A program made the position numbers and the translations under genes. A stretch of 64,000 bases of DNA, taken from contig NW_023603184.1 of assembly GCF_014898055.3 (NCBI RefSeq), positions 28,560,808 through 28,624,807 on the forward strand. Reading direction: 5' to 3'. Source of the DNA: Talpa occidentalis. Its lineage: Eukaryota > Chordata > Mammalia > Eulipotyphla > Talpidae. The notes below the pieces were generated by a model. The model ran no database searches. It had not been told where the DNA came from and saw only the letters and a program-made list of their open reading frames with translations. Below, in pieces: positions 25,250 to 36,970 of the stretch; positions within the stretch are counted from its first letter, which is position 1; each line of letters begins with the position of its first letter.

Positions 25250-25610
25250 AGTTTTATACTAGAGGTTTGATCAGTGCAATCAGGCAAGAAAAGCAAAACC
25301 ATAGAGTGGAAAAGAAGAACTAAAATTGTCATTCACAGAAACATGACTGAGTGCATAGAAAATAAAAAAGAATCTAAAGAAAACTATTGGAATCACTAAG
25401 TCAACTTAGCAAGTTGCTGGATACCAAGTTCAATTTTTATTTCTACATACCAAAATAAACATTCAGAAAATGAAATTAAAGTAATAACGTCCCAAACAAA
25501 AATATGAAATATGTAGGAATGAATCTAGTAAAAGATGTTCAAGATCTCTACATGGACATATATAAAAAATATTGCTGAGACGTGGTGTGAAGAAGAGGGA
25601 AAACCAAATA
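25250..25610 (+). mobile_element. Old L1 ORF2 fragment
   Basis: 'tagcaagttgctggatacca', 'cattcagaaaatgaaattaa', 'tgtaggaatgaatctagtaa' and 'gacatatataaaaaatattg' match L1 ORF2. It is the host sequence into which the HMGN2 copy was inserted. Confidence 0.6.
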
Positions 25611-25614
25611 ACAA

Positions 25615-26370
25615 AGGCCATACGCTGCTGCCTCTCTGTGTCCAGCACCAGGCCCAGGACACCTTCACCAGCAGGGTGATGAGGAAGACTGAAGGAGATG
25701 CTAAAGGAGATAGAGCCAAAGTGAAGAGGGAACCACAGAGAAGGTCCACAACCACAGAAATCAGCTCAGCCTGCTCCGCCATAGCTGGAGCTCAAGCCTT
25801 CAATGCAGAGAAGGGAGAGGGGGTTTCCAAAGGGGAAAAGGGGAAAGCAGGTTCTGGCAAGGACAGCAATTACCCTGCTGGAAACAGAGATGCCAAAATA
25901 GACCGAGCATAGAAAGTCGAAGACGCCAGTAGACGCCACGTGAAGTGTGAGAGCATTTTTGGTAACTCTGTACTTAAGTTGACTATATTTGAAATAGTTT
26001 TATCATGGTTTATAAAACGAAAAGTGAAAATCAAAATCAACAAGCAACTATAAACCAGAGACACACTACGGGGGGTGGGGCGGGTGTGTGGAAGGGAGGA
26101 GGGAGTAGGATCAAAACAAGATGGGGTGGGAATTGTATGGGAACTATAACCAAAATGAAAATGTGTGCATTGTGCACACATGAAAAATGATGTAAAAATA
26201 TATAAAATTTTAAAATTAATAATAAAAAATAAATAACAACATAAAATAAAATAAATAGCACAAACTTCATTGTTGTTTTTTGGGGGGAGGGCATATGTCA
26301 CTAATAGAATGTCCCCAAAGCTGGATTGATGTGGGGAAATGAATGCCATTGTCTTCTAGTTTTGAGGCAT
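25615..26370 (+). pseudogene. HMGN2: Processed pseudogene of HMGN2, split by an L1 insertion
   Basis: HMGN2 is a small nucleosome-binding chromatin protein of about 90 residues; its mRNA is a frequent source of retrocopies. The frame from ATG at 25678 reads EGDAKGDRAKVKREPQRRS near its start, followed by KGEKGKAGSGKDSNYPAGNRDAKIDRA-type sequence, matching the family's nucleosome-binding and C-terminal parts in order. There are no introns. Damage seen: the central Pro/Lys-rich part (about residues 20-45) is scrambled, and a stop (tag at 25910-25912) lies before the parental stop position (tga at 25941-25943). The 3' UTR follows ('gagcatttttggtaactctg') to about 26015, is interrupted by L1 sequence, and resumes at about 26260 with 'cttcattgttg', a G-run and 'catatgtcactaatagaatg', which I recall as the distal HMGN2 3' UTR. 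The left edge is approximate. Identification as HMGN2 rather than a paralogue is good but from memory. Confidence 0.85.
26018..26258 (+). mobile_element. L1 3'-UTR fragment inserted in the HMGN2 pseudogene
   Basis: 'aaagtgaaaatcaaaatcaa' continues as in the reverse complement of the L1 at 18010 (18105-18160), followed by the G-rich tract and an A-rich tail of AATAAA-like units. It is a 5'-truncated insertion of about 240 bp lying between two segments of the pseudogene 3' UTR, so it is younger than the pseudogene. Confidence 0.8.
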
Positions 26371-26389
26371 TATATTTATATAACTATAT

Positions 26390-27300
26390 ATTTTACTCAT
26401 TGAATGAGTGGCAAGTGACAGATATGGAAAAGATATTTATAGTGTATATATCCCTCAAAGGAATACTATACAACTATATTTTGGAAAATCAATAAATGAA
26501 AATTAGATGACTTCCACAAAAATGAGCTAAAATGTAAACAATAACATCACAAAAGATGGCAAAATTACTAATAACTAGATGAAAAGTTGTTCAATATCAT
26601 AAATTATCTAGGAATTCAAATTACAAACATAATCAGATACTACTACACCCTCACTGAAAGACAGATAAACCAAGTGTTGCTGCTAATATGGAATAACTGG
26701 GATGCTCATACACCCTTGAGGAAATTTAAATGTGTATAATCACTGTGGAAACTGTTTAAAAGTATCTATTTAATCTGAAAAAAAAACCTGCACTCTGTAA
26801 CTCAGAAATTTAGTCCTTGAATTTATACACAACAGAAATAATTGCTTAAATCCATTTAAAAAAATCCAAGAATATCCAAAGCAAGATTGTTCACAATATC
26901 CCCAAACTGAAAGCATGCTAATGTACATCAACTATGGAATAGATGAATATAGTGTGATTTTTTCATAAAATGGAATTCTCTATAACAATGATACATTACT
27001 AATCATTGTTAAGTGCAATGAAATGGATAAGTCTTTGAGAGCTAATGCTGAGCCAACAAGGAGAAAAAAAGAAGAAACTAAGATCCTGTGCATGTAAAAC
27101 TTAAGGACAGGCAAAAATAATAATGATTGATGTAATCATCGCAGTTATGTTTTGTGGTACTGACAGGGAATGAACATAAGATACTCTAGAGTACCAAAAA
27201 ATAGTCTATATCCTGATCCAAGTAGTGATTAGAGAGGTTTATAGATAGGCAAACGTTCAGCTTTTAGCTGTAACATTGGTATAAAATTAAGATTTATTTC
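26390..27300 (+). mobile_element. Old L1 3' end
   Basis: 'aatatcataaattatctagg', 'gggatgctcatacacccttg', 'gtttaaaagtatctatttaa' and 'ctatggaatagatgaatata', then 'taaaacttaaggacaggcaa', are consistent with an old L1 3' end. Not coding. Confidence 0.6.
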
Positions 27301-27359
27301 ATATATATATACATACACATACACATGATATGTTGCAATTGATTGGGAAAAGCCTTCAT

Positions 27360-28260
27360 ATATACATCTACAATAATTTAAACAATGCAGCATTGTGTGG
27401 GAATGCACAAATGAATTAGTGTCTTATGATAAAGAATTCAGAAACGTATTCACAAATACAAGAATTTGTTTTGTAAGGTGGCATTTACATATTAGCAAAT
27501 AAAACAAGAACTATTTATTATATGATACTGGGACAACAAAGCAAACATCTGGGAAAGAACTTGCTTTGCACAACATATGACTTTTGGAAAGAGGAAACAT
27601 TGAAGCTTAAAAACTTAGACTATGTATATTATAGGAAACACTGGGGAAAGTCTGATTAAATGTGATATAAAACACAAAAGGCCCAAAAGACTGATGAATG
27701 TCATTCATTAAAATGTTATCCATCACAAAACAATCATAAAGTCAAAAGACAAATTAGGGCCTCCCCGGTGGCACAGCGGTTGAGCGCTGGGTTGCGAAGC
27801 TGCCTGCAGCCTCTGCAGCCGGTTCGATCCCCGGCTGCTCCCCGGCCACCGGAGGAGGGTCCCACATGGTGAGCAGACCTCTCCTGCCGCCCGCTGCTCC
27901 CCTCAGCAGTGTACTTCAGTCCTTCTGCCTGCTCTGCTCCCCGCTCTGGCTCTGGTGAATTCTCTCACCCTCCCGCGCTTCTGACTGTACCCAGTGCATG
28001 TATAAACCAAACAAACAAACAAATAATAAATAAATAAATAAATAAGACATGCCTCTAGAAAATTTAAAAAAAAAAAATCTTTAAAAGACAAATTAAAACT
28101 TAGGGACAATATATTTGCAATTTTTGCTACAAAGGGGCAAATTTCCCTAGTATATAATAAGATCCTACAAATTAGTTAGTATATGAATCCAGCAACCCAA
28201 TAGAATGATGGGCAAAACATGCAAATTTCATTACATTCTTTGATAATTTCTTATACAATA
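27360..28260 (+). mobile_element. Old L1 ORF2 remnant, interrupted by a SINE
   Basis: Segments at 27400-27756 and 28096-28260 ('tttgctacaaaggggcaaat', 'ccaatagaatgatgggcaaa') are parts of one L1 ORF2 stretch separated by the SINE at 27757-28082. Confidence 0.6.
27757..28082 (+). mobile_element. tRNA-derived lineage SINE, young subfamily, perfect target duplication
   Basis: Starts gggcctccccggtggcacag, with B box ggttcgatccc. The body is GC-rich, followed by a long TAAA-type tail and aatctttaaa. The duplication aaaagacaaatta is identical at 27744-27756 and about 28083-28095. CpGs are still numerous, supporting recent insertion. Confidence 0.95.
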
Positions 28261-29885
28261 GCCTAAATGAACACATAAAATTTATGCTTTGTTTTGTTTC
28301 TGAGGCTTTTAGAATTTTTCTGATAATTCCAGTTGTTACTCTTGTAGATGAAAAAAATTGCCTAAACTGAAATTAATAAAAGAAATAGTCTAAGAATGAC
28401 AATGACTAAAGAATAGTCTATTTTGGTGTTAAAATCAATAGAAGACAAAATACTTCAACATTTGATTGTAACAATATTATTAGAGATTTCACTGAAATGG
28501 AGACAAAATATATTTTACAAAAATACATAATTATTCATAAATTATGCATATTTTAGCTTATTTATCATTTAAATACCTCAAATTCAACAGCAAACTCTTA
28601 TAGGAGCATTATAATAATTAAAATCTAACCATCTTCACTACATACTGACTTTTTAGTCTTAAAAAGTATAACTTTTATTTTTTGTCTTTAAAATATGTGT
28701 CGGTATAAAGGGGTAAAAGTATACTTTAATAGCTTATTGACTTTATTTAGGTTTTGAATATTTAGACATAAAATATGTGGGCCTCCATAGGCTCTGGAAA
28801 AGTAAGGAACTATCTAGACGTTACAAAATATCTAGAAATTACAAGAATTTTAGGAATTTTCTGGTTTGAGTGGTGGAAACACAGCTATGTCTTACATTAA
28901 TCTGTAGTATTTTATTAAAAGCTTAAATTTTTTTTATATATTGAGTTATTACTTTTACCATATGTTATGATGGGTTAAGACATTTTCTGCTTTATATCTT
29001 TCTCTATTTAAAAAAATTGTAATATGAGCTTCATTTTTTAATCGAGGAAAGAAAACATTCTAAAATTTAAAAGAACAGTTTGAAATGAGGACAATTTTAA
29101 GAAACTGATCCTTACATAGGCCTGATTAAGCATTTTAATATTTAAACAGAAAATTAGGACAGAAGGTTGGAATGTAGGCGTTAAAGACAGAAAGTTAGAA
29201 TGGAGCTGGACGAATCAGTGGACTTGCTAGAAAACATTACTGCAAAGTCCAACAGGCATGGACAGTGGAAATGGTGAGTGAGCTGTTGAAAGATCAGTAA
29301 GGACCTTGGGATGCATGAACTCATTCCTTTCCTTACATTCTATTGTCCTGTATTGGAATTTGAGTCATTGTTCCTCTGCAAATTGTACTTTGTTTTGTTT
29401 AGAGTTTCCAACATTTCTGTAAACATGCTCATCATTTCTTCATGTTCCTCAGATTTCCTTATGGATTCATTTTCCTTTTGGCCTTAAAATTTCCTTTCAT
29501 GAAGGACTATGGTTGGTGCGATCACTCATATTTGTATCTGTCTGAAAAATGTTTAATTTCTAACCTATTCTTGGAATATATTATACATTTTATGTATGAT
29601 ATATGATTTGGAATTACTGTTTATTTTCTTTCAGCACAAGGAAGATGTAATTCTACTGTCTCCTAGTTTCCATCATATCTTGTACTGTTGAAAATCAGTG
29701 TCAGTGTTGTTCCTTTAGAAGTGATCTGTTTTTTGTCTCTGGATGTTTTAAAAATCTTTTGGGATAGATTGGAATTCCTGCACTTAAAAATGTATGTTTT
29801 CAACACTTCTGGCAAATTGTTGTTAAGAATTTGAATCTTACCAATTCTAATTCCTATTTTCTTTATTATGTCTCTTTACAGCAGC
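28261..29885. other. AT-rich, no gene or named repeat seen
   Basis: Long AT-rich unique-looking tract with only short frames. No promoter, splice or RNA-gene signal that I can support. Confidence 0.5.
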
Positions 29886-29889
29886 GTTG

Positions 29890-30640
29890 CTATGTAATTT
29901 ACATACCACAAAGTTCACCTGTTTCAAGTGTAGACTCACATGGTTTTTAGCATATTTGGAGTTGTGCAACCATGATCATTATCTAACTTTATGGCGCTTG
30001 TATTACCCCACTAAGAGCCCTGGTATCTGTTCAGTCTCTCCCTACCCCTACTCCACCTGCTCCCGCTTAGCTCAAGAAAAACGTTTTTTTTCACTTTAGT
30101 TCTTTTTCTTAATTTACTCTCTTTTCCTATAGAGTGGGATGTTCTGGACATTTTATAGATTTGCCTATTCTGGGGACTTTTATAAGTGAACCTTGTACTA
30201 CATGATTTTTGTTAGTGACTCCTTCCACTTACCATAATATTTTTGAGATTCATTTATGTTGAAGAATATATCTGTTTCTTTCCTTTTTATTGTCAAATCA
30301 TAGTCTATTGTTTGAATAGACCACATTTGGTTTGTTGATTCTTCTTCTGCGTTGTTTCTATTTCTTTTTGCATATTGTGAACAGGCTACTATGAATTTTG
30401 ATGCATAAGTTTTTGTGTGGATGTGTTTTCATTTCTCTTGGGTAAATAATTAGTAGTGGCATTTCTGGGTCCTATGAAGTTACCTATAAACACGCATTAA
30501 AGTAAATACTTAACTGTTATACTTAACTTACAGATACTTTCAGTATCTGTAAAACTGTTTCCAAAGTAGTTTACTATTTTACATTCCCAGCAGTAATGGA
30601 TGAGAGGTAACTTTTCCATCCCCATTATCTCTTTTGGAAG
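29890..30640 (-). mobile_element. Old L1M, reverse
   Basis: Plus-strand order 'acataccacaaagttcacct', 'gttgtgcaaccatgatcatt', 'agatttgcctattctgggga', 'cttccacttaccataatatt', 'tgtgtggatgtgttttcatt' and 'tacattcccagcagtaatgg' is the classical reverse order of an old L1 3' half. Confidence 0.75.
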
Positions 30641-30929
30641 TAAGACTAGACATATATTGGACCTTCTCACTAGATTCATCAGTGATTCATCATAACCTCT
30701 CTTTCATATTTTTCTTCTCTTTACATATTCCATGTAAATTTAGTCAGTTATTCACCCCATTTACTAAGTCTATCTTCAGTGGTGTAATCTTTTTCAAAGG
30801 AATTTCTTTACTTTCAAGGATTAAATTTTTTATTTTGAGAATTTCTATTTGGACTTTTCTCAATTTTGCCTCATGATCCAAGCTCATATTTTATATAAAT
30901 GTATTATTATGAGTCACCTTGGGCTACCA

Positions 30930-31260
30930 TAATAAAATACCACAGATTGGGTTGCCTAAACAACAGAAATTTATTTTCACACCATCCAGAGGCTGAAAGT
31001 CAAAGGTAAAGATACCAGTATGGTATCTGCTTCTGTAGAAGCTCTCCTCCTGCCTTGCAGATCGTCCCTTCTTTGTGTCTTCACATGGTAGAGAGAGTAA
31101 TCTCTGGCGTTTTTTTCTGGTAAGGACACTAAAACTATGAGGGTTCCCGTCTTGTGACCTCATTTAACCTTAATTATTTCCTTACTCCACTAATCCCCTT
31201 ATTGTGTGTTAGCGCTTCAACATAGTCAGGGAAGACATAGTTACATCCACAACATATACT
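30930..31260 (-). repeat. MaLR-class LTR
   Basis: 'gctaccataataaaatacca', 'aaacaacagaaatttatttt', 'gtgtcttcacatggtagaga' and 'gtgacctcatttaaccttaa' match a MaLR LTR in reverse, the second such copy after 6275. 31260-32100 contains no supported feature; the frame 31476-31730 is short and unexplained. Confidence 0.65.
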
Positions 31261-32099
31261 AAACTTAGTTACTTCAAAGTCAGCGTATGGTAGTTTAGGC
31301 TCTTGAAAGCACAGAAGACCTATTTCTGTGTTCTGTTGTTTATTTTTTTTTCTCCTGGTTCTTAAAGATGGTCTCTTGCTTCTTTGCAGTTTTGTGATTT
31401 TGTTTTACAGTGAGTTGCTAATTTTTGATGGAACTTCATGGTTAGGAATTCTTGGAGGCCTGAATTGAATTTGAATTGTTCCAGGGAGGATTTACCTTTG
31501 CACCTCTCAGTCAAGGAGGAGTCAAACACGGAATGATTTTAAATACCAGCAGCTTGAATTTTTCTTTTCAAAAAAATTCTGTAAACCCATGGGATGATCA
31601 GTTGGGTTACAAATTTTCAGGTAATTCTGTTCCCCCAACATCCAGCACCAATGACAAAACATGTATGCAAGTTTTCCTTCATGTGTCCTTTTATACAGTG
31701 AGATTGTTTTTCTTATTCCCCTTATTTTGAGGGTGGGGACCCAACTTTATAGCAGTGTCTCACATTTGATTCCTTGCTTTCTATAGCCTTTGGCTTTGCC
31801 TTTTCCCCCCATTAAGATAGGAACTCAAGTTCTCCAGTGTTAGGATATAATCTCAGAGAAAACAACATCTCTCGGTGGTCAATTGTGTCCCAATGTTCCT
31901 GTTTTTGCTTTGCTTAGTAAATGTTGTAATGTTCTTTCCAGAATAAAGAATGTTTTTAAAAATATAGATTTTAACTGACATTTTTACTGTTACTTTTTTC
32001 TACTATCCTATTGGCAAATTATCACTAATGTCTCCTGATGAACTATGCCTCCCTATGCCAGTGCTCCTTTGCCACCTAACTTTGCGGCTGCAGCTCCTG

Positions 32100-32535
32100 C
32101 ATGGAGAAGTGAAGACAGTTTCCCACCCCTGCCATCTAGGCTGTATGTGTGTGATCAGCTTTGATTACTAGAATGTGATATGAGTGACATTGTATGACTT
32201 AAGAAGCCTTCCAGCTTTTGCATTTGCTTTCCTGGACCACTTCCAGCATCACATGAAGAAATCTTAGATGAAAGACCACCTGAGGAGAGAGGCTGAGCCA
32301 TCTGGCCATCTCAACTGAGACCTTAGACATGTGAGTGAGGACATCTGAGGATAACCAGTCTCCACCCTACCCACTCACTGAATGGAGCTGCTGTGTGAGC
32401 TGAGGCAAGACAAGTAGAACCTCTCAGCCAATCTACAGAATTGCAAGAAAACAGTAAATCAGTTTTGTTTTAAGTCACTAAGTTTTGGGGTGGTTTGCTA
32501 CCTATCACTATGTATCAACTGATACAAAGTGTCTT
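32100..32535 (+). repeat. MLT1-like LTR, plus
   Basis: The 3' end 'ttaagtcactaagttttggg' followed by 'tgctacctatcactatgtat' and 'caactgatacaa' is the typical end of MLT1-type LTRs, and the upstream 'ggctgagccatctggccatc' and 'gagaccttagacatgtgagt' fit their bodies. The family call is from memory. Confidence 0.5.
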
Positions 32536-32824
32536 TCAGGATATCTAACCATCATATTGCTGGAAAAGGAGGTCCCTGTGTGGTGCAGGAACCTATCAGA
32601 GATGGACAAGGCATCCTTGTTGGGCCTGGGGGAAGGGGAAGCAAGATTGTTGATGAGAAATTGGTTACAATAAAGGGATAGATCAAATCATAGATTAAGA
32701 ATAATGGGAGCCAGATTTCCCACTGTTGGAGAGGAAGTTATAAATATGGAAAAAAGAAAAATAAAATAAATCCAAGAGTATTTGACTGGAATTGGAGTTA
32801 CTGTTATAAAAACATGGCTGTAGA

Positions 32825-32876
32825 GATAGATAGATAAATAGATAGATAGACAGATATGCAAGTATATATATATATG
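32825..32876. repeat. (GATA)n and (TA)n microsatellite
   Basis: Imperfect gata units followed by tatatatatata. 32880-33560 shows no gene; two 14-bp direct repeats gatgaccagataca occur near 33430-33465. Confidence 0.9.
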
Positions 32877-33569
32877 AATACCTATTACTTAACTCTATTC
32901 ATTAAGAATTAGTACTTACCCCAAGATCAATAAGTATACCTAGTACCCAAATCTTGACTTCTAAAAACCATTCTTGAATGAAAGGACTCATATCTCTTTG
33001 TTGAAATAGCTAATTTGAGAACTGGCCAAAGAAAGTATCTGATGTGCTTGAAACTTTTTTTTTAATGCTAGGAAATTGCAAAGTTCAAAAAATGATGGAG
33101 ACACATCAAAAGGACATAGAAGCCAATTGAGCAGGCTCCGACTACTAAAAACAGCATGATTTGATTATCAGAATAAATAATGATGTCAATAGATTATGAC
33201 CCAGTAAATAAAATAGGGGGTCTGAGCATAAGTATGGAAAATTAATCAATAAAGGGAAAATTTGGTGAAACATGGTATAGTTACATAGCGTCAAAGTATC
33301 TCCCCATCAACTGCATGCACAAAAATGGAGTAACTTTATGGTGGGAGAAGCATGGCAGACAGCACCTCAATCAAGCGATCAGCTTAAATTAACATCACCA
33401 ATAATGTGACAAATGCAAATCATGCCACAGATGACCAGATACAGTGAGAAGATGACCAGATACAACACCACTGCTGTGACATCCTGCCAATGATGATTAA
33501 TTGAAGCTAATCAGGAGACAAGCCTGCATTAACAATGGCTGTGTTAAAAGATCCTCCCCTAGACATGGT

Positions 33570-34400
33570 GGATTAAAACAGTATCTATTCTCTTTCCCAG
33601 CTTCTGTGTGTCAGGAATTTGGGAGCAGTACGGATAGGCTATCCCCTGGCGTAGACTGTTCCCTGAGGTTGTTGGAGAACCTACTTCTGAGGTGGCCACT
33701 CTCATGGCTGGCAGGTTGGTACATTTCCCTGTGGACTTCTTCCTCCACGGGACTCTGGGAGTGTCCTTCTGATGCTGTGGCTGACTTTCCCCAGAGTGAG
33801 CAGTGCAAGAAAGCAAGGCAGAAGATGCAATATAGTCTATGACCACCCCTCTAGGCAACACTGTCACCTGTGCAGTATTATATTGGTCACCCACATGGCC
33901 CTGACTCTCTGTGGGAAGAGACTACATAAGAGCTTGGACACTGTAGCGGCAGGAAGGGCATAGAACAGGTTTTCTATGATTCTCTGCAGATGGGGTGAAG
34001 TAGGAGTCCCGGAGCCCTCAGTGGCTTTTGCAGGCTTTTATTGGGATTTACACGGCAGGCAGGGGTGCCGGGGGTGGGGGGCAAGTATTTGCTCTTTCTG
34101 GGCTCTCTGGAGTTCTCTCGTGGCCTCTGCCTCTCTCTCTCGTTCTCTGCTGGTTGTTTTGTTCTGGTTCTGCTATTCCGCTGGCGTCCCCATGACGCCA
34201 CCCTCATAGCCCAGTCTCTCAGCCCAGGTGTACCCACCTATGCATGCCCACACCCCACTCCAGGTGTCCGCCATCAGGCACGCATTCAAGACTGCAGGAT
34301 TCATCATTCATCCTAATTGCGGGAGGGGAGAAAAGCCTCATACTCATTTACCTACAGATACCAAGAGATGAAAAATTACTGTGGATCACTGTGTCCAAAT
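33570..34400. repeat. Ancient repeat that hosts an LTR insertion
   Basis: 33570-33941 ('gaggtggccactctcatggc', 'tgactttccccagagtgagc', 'aaggcagaagatgcaatata', 'gtgggaagagactacataag') continues at 34357-34400 ('accaagagatgaaaaattac / tgtggatcactgtgtcc'). The two parts join to one old repeat consensus when the LTR is removed. The family name is uncertain. Confidence 0.5.
33942..34356 (-). mobile_element. Solo LTR, family copy 2
   Basis: About 415 bp, read in reverse from CCTACA (34351-34356) to TGTAGC (33942). It shares with copy 1 the reverse of 'gcgtgcctgatggcggacac', the AATAAA (as tttatt, 34037-34042) and the 'gggctccgggactcctac' end. The flanks gacac (33937-33941) and gatac (34357-34361) look like a decayed 5-bp target duplication, as made by ERVL-class elements. 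No viral genes. Confidence 0.8.
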
Positions 34401-34637
34401 TAAGGGACAAAGTAACTCACCTGTAAACTTCAAAAAAATAAAATCATGTAGATTAAGATGGTGAGGGAACTGATTCATGTTAAAGGAGACTAAAGAGACA
34501 TAACTAAATGCATCTCCTAATCCTGGATCCTTTGTGATGAAGGACATTGTTAGATAATTGGGGAAACCTACATGAGGCTTGTAGTTTAGAGTCCAGCGTT
34601 AATCTCCTTGTTTCAGTGTATAAAAGGTTACATATTG

Positions 34638-34761
34638 GGGGCCTCCCCTGGTGGCACAGCGGTTGAGCGCTGGGCTGCGAGGCTGCCCGCCCCCTCTGCA
34701 GCGCCGGCTCGCTCCCAGGCCGCCAGCCAGGGTCCCACAAAAAAAAAAAAAAAAAAAAAAA
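34638..34761 (+). mobile_element. Lineage SINE, head-only short copy with poly(A)
   Basis: The tRNA-like head of the young subfamily ('ggtggcacagcggttgagcg') is followed after about 75-100 bp by pure A, without the SINE body. The body has been lost, or transcription/priming ended internally. Confidence 0.85.
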
Positions 34762-35563
34762 CAGAGATACTCATGGGGTTTTATATTTCAGTTCTTTAAC
34801 TCAGATCATTCTTAAACTGACCTTTATAAAGTCACAGTGCTTTAAACTTAGGAGTCACAGAAAAAAGATATCACAGAACCAAAGGGGAAAAAAAATAGAT
34901 ACAATCTAATATTTTGGCATGTAGCTTCAAGGCCCTTACTCACATATACTTCTTGAAAACAAATAAAAACGTGATATCATACTGTTCATATTTTTATCGT
35001 TGACATTTTCTCAGGCCAATAGTGTTCTTCTACCATACAAAAAGAGATTACTTACTCCACTGTGTACATCCAGGCTGCAGGCCTCCCAGCCTCCAACAAG
35101 ACTGTGATCCAGGCCAAGTTTTGTCTGTTTCCAAAGCATGTCCTCTTTCTTCCTGTGCCACCCTCACCCTGCTGCCCCAAAAGGGAAACAAAAACAATGT
35201 GATTTTCTTTTCTCACTCACCAAAAAGTCCCAATAATGGTAGTAATGCTTGCCAGCTGTGCAGCTCTTTGCTGTCCTCAGTACACGCTCACACCCATCAC
35301 CAGGATCTTCCATAGAGGTGTATTATTTTTTAATGCGCCACCTTCATCCTCAGGGCATTCACATGGTTAATAGCTGTCACAGTCTCCATTTCATAATATT
35401 CTTTTCAGGAGGCTTATTTAAAATAGTGCTGCATGTCTCTCCACTGGCCCCTTTGGAAGTGATGATGGGATATGTCTGTGGGTGAGTCAATCAATCAATC
35501 TAACTAGCCACTGATTCTGCAGCTACAAACTCTTGAGAGTACAAAGATGTGAGTGGTAATTCC
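34762..35563. other. No gene seen
   Basis: Unique-looking DNA. The short frames 35022-35315 and 35249-35485 have no recognisable domain and no splice context. Not supported as genes. Confidence 0.5.
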
Positions 35564-35845
35564 TTTTTTTTTTCCAGATTTTTTTTTTCAAATTTATTTA
35601 TTTATACTAGCACTGGGATATAGGCCAGGGCACGGGAGGGTGAGAGAATTCACCAGACACAGAGCAGGGAGCAGAACAGGCAGAAAGACTGAGGTACACT
35701 GCTGAGGGGACCAGAGGGCGAGGCAGGAGAGATCTGCTGCGCCATGTGGTAATCTCCCTGGCTGGCTGGGATCGAACTGGCGCTGCAGAGGCTGTAGACA
35801 GCCCCATAGCGCTGCGCTCAACCCGCTGCGCCACCGGGGAGGCCC
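35564..35845 (-). mobile_element. tRNA-derived lineage SINE with target duplication
   Basis: Reverse copy from the T-rich tail to 'gccaccggggaggccc'. Duplication gtgagtggtaattcc (35549-35563) / gtgagttgtaattcc (35846-35860), one mismatch. Confidence 0.93.
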
Positions 35846-36089
35846 GTGAGTTGTAATTCCTTGCCAGGAAGCAATCTGAAACTCAACTAGGGAGAGAAGG
35901 CAAGTGTCCACACAACAGCACACAGCAGCTCAGGGCAGGTTGTGCTCAGCGGTGGGAGTCAGAGAAGCACTGTGGGTTTTTATTACCAAGAAGACGTCCT
36001 GCAGCAAGGACTTGAGTTCAGACTCCAGCAATGAAGGGGAGGTTCATGGAGCAAGTACTTCTAGAAAGGGTCTTAATAAAGATGCAGGG

Positions 36090-36541
36090 TGTAGGGTAAG
36101 TGATAATCAGGCTTTTCTGCCCTCCCTCCGTGAGTGTTGATGGTGTATCCCTGAGGTCCTAGATGCATGCCTGATGGCGGACACCTGGAGTAGGGTGTGG
36201 GCCTGCATCAGTGGGAACACCTGGGCTGAGACTGGCTTATAAGAGCGAGAGTAGCAGTGGTGGAAGAAACGAGAAAGGAACGAGGAGGAGAAAAGAGCAG
36301 AACCAGCAGAGCAGCAAAGGAGAAGCAGAGACCATGAGGGAATTCCAGAGAGCCCAGAAAGAGTGAAGATTCACTGGGGGCTAGGAGGCCTGCAAGCCTC
36401 CTGGCCCCCTGGCATCCCTGCCTGCTGTGTACCTGGTAAAATGACAATAATAGCCTGAAAAGCCACTGAGGGCTCCAGGACTCCTCCTTCACCTGTCTGC
36501 TCGGGTGATAGAAACCTGCTCTGGGCCCTCCTGCCCCTACA
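36090..36541 (+). mobile_element. Solo LTR, family copy 3, with 5-bp target duplication
   Basis: About 452 bp from TGTAGG (36090) to CCTACA (36541). Flanked by caggg on both sides (36085-36089 and 36542-36546), so both ends are fixed and the 5-bp duplication fits ERVL-class integration. A TATA-like ttataaga lies at about 36237-36244. The polyadenylation signal has decayed to aataata. Shared block 'gcatgcctgatggcggacac'. No internal genes. Confidence 0.88.
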
Positions 36542-36970
36542 CAGGGACAGGAATGTTTTAGATATGAGATATATGTGGGGTATGGGGAAAAGATGAATGT
36601 GGCTAGAAGGTGACAGAGAGACCATATGGGTAAGAACTTAGGCCTAGGGTTGTAGGAAACCTTGAATGCCAATTTGAGAACCAGTTTTATTAAATGGTAA
36701 GGCACTGGGTGGGAGTGGAGCCAGACCCTAGGCGAGAGATGAGGATGCACAGTCTTAGTAGACAGCTTCCCAGAGTCAATTGGTAAGGAACAGACAAGGA
36801 AGGTGGGATGGTGGCCTAATGGATCAAGTAGGGTTATTTATTTATGCATAGGGACGCTGTGCACACTTGAGGACTGCAGAGACAGTGCTGATGGAGAGAA
36901 GGGAAGATGATGGAAGATGATGGAGGGAGGGAAGGAGAGAGAGAGACCAATTCTCTTAATTCTCCACTGA

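Noticed and set aside
25535..25912. Functional HMGN gene (125 codons open)
   Set aside because: The frame starts in L1 sequence, lacks introns, has a scrambled centre and stops before the parental stop position, so it is a processed pseudogene.
27757..27835. tRNA gene
   Set aside because: A and B boxes are present, but they belong to the head of a SINE with flanking target duplications; no cloverleaf with mature tRNA features was found.
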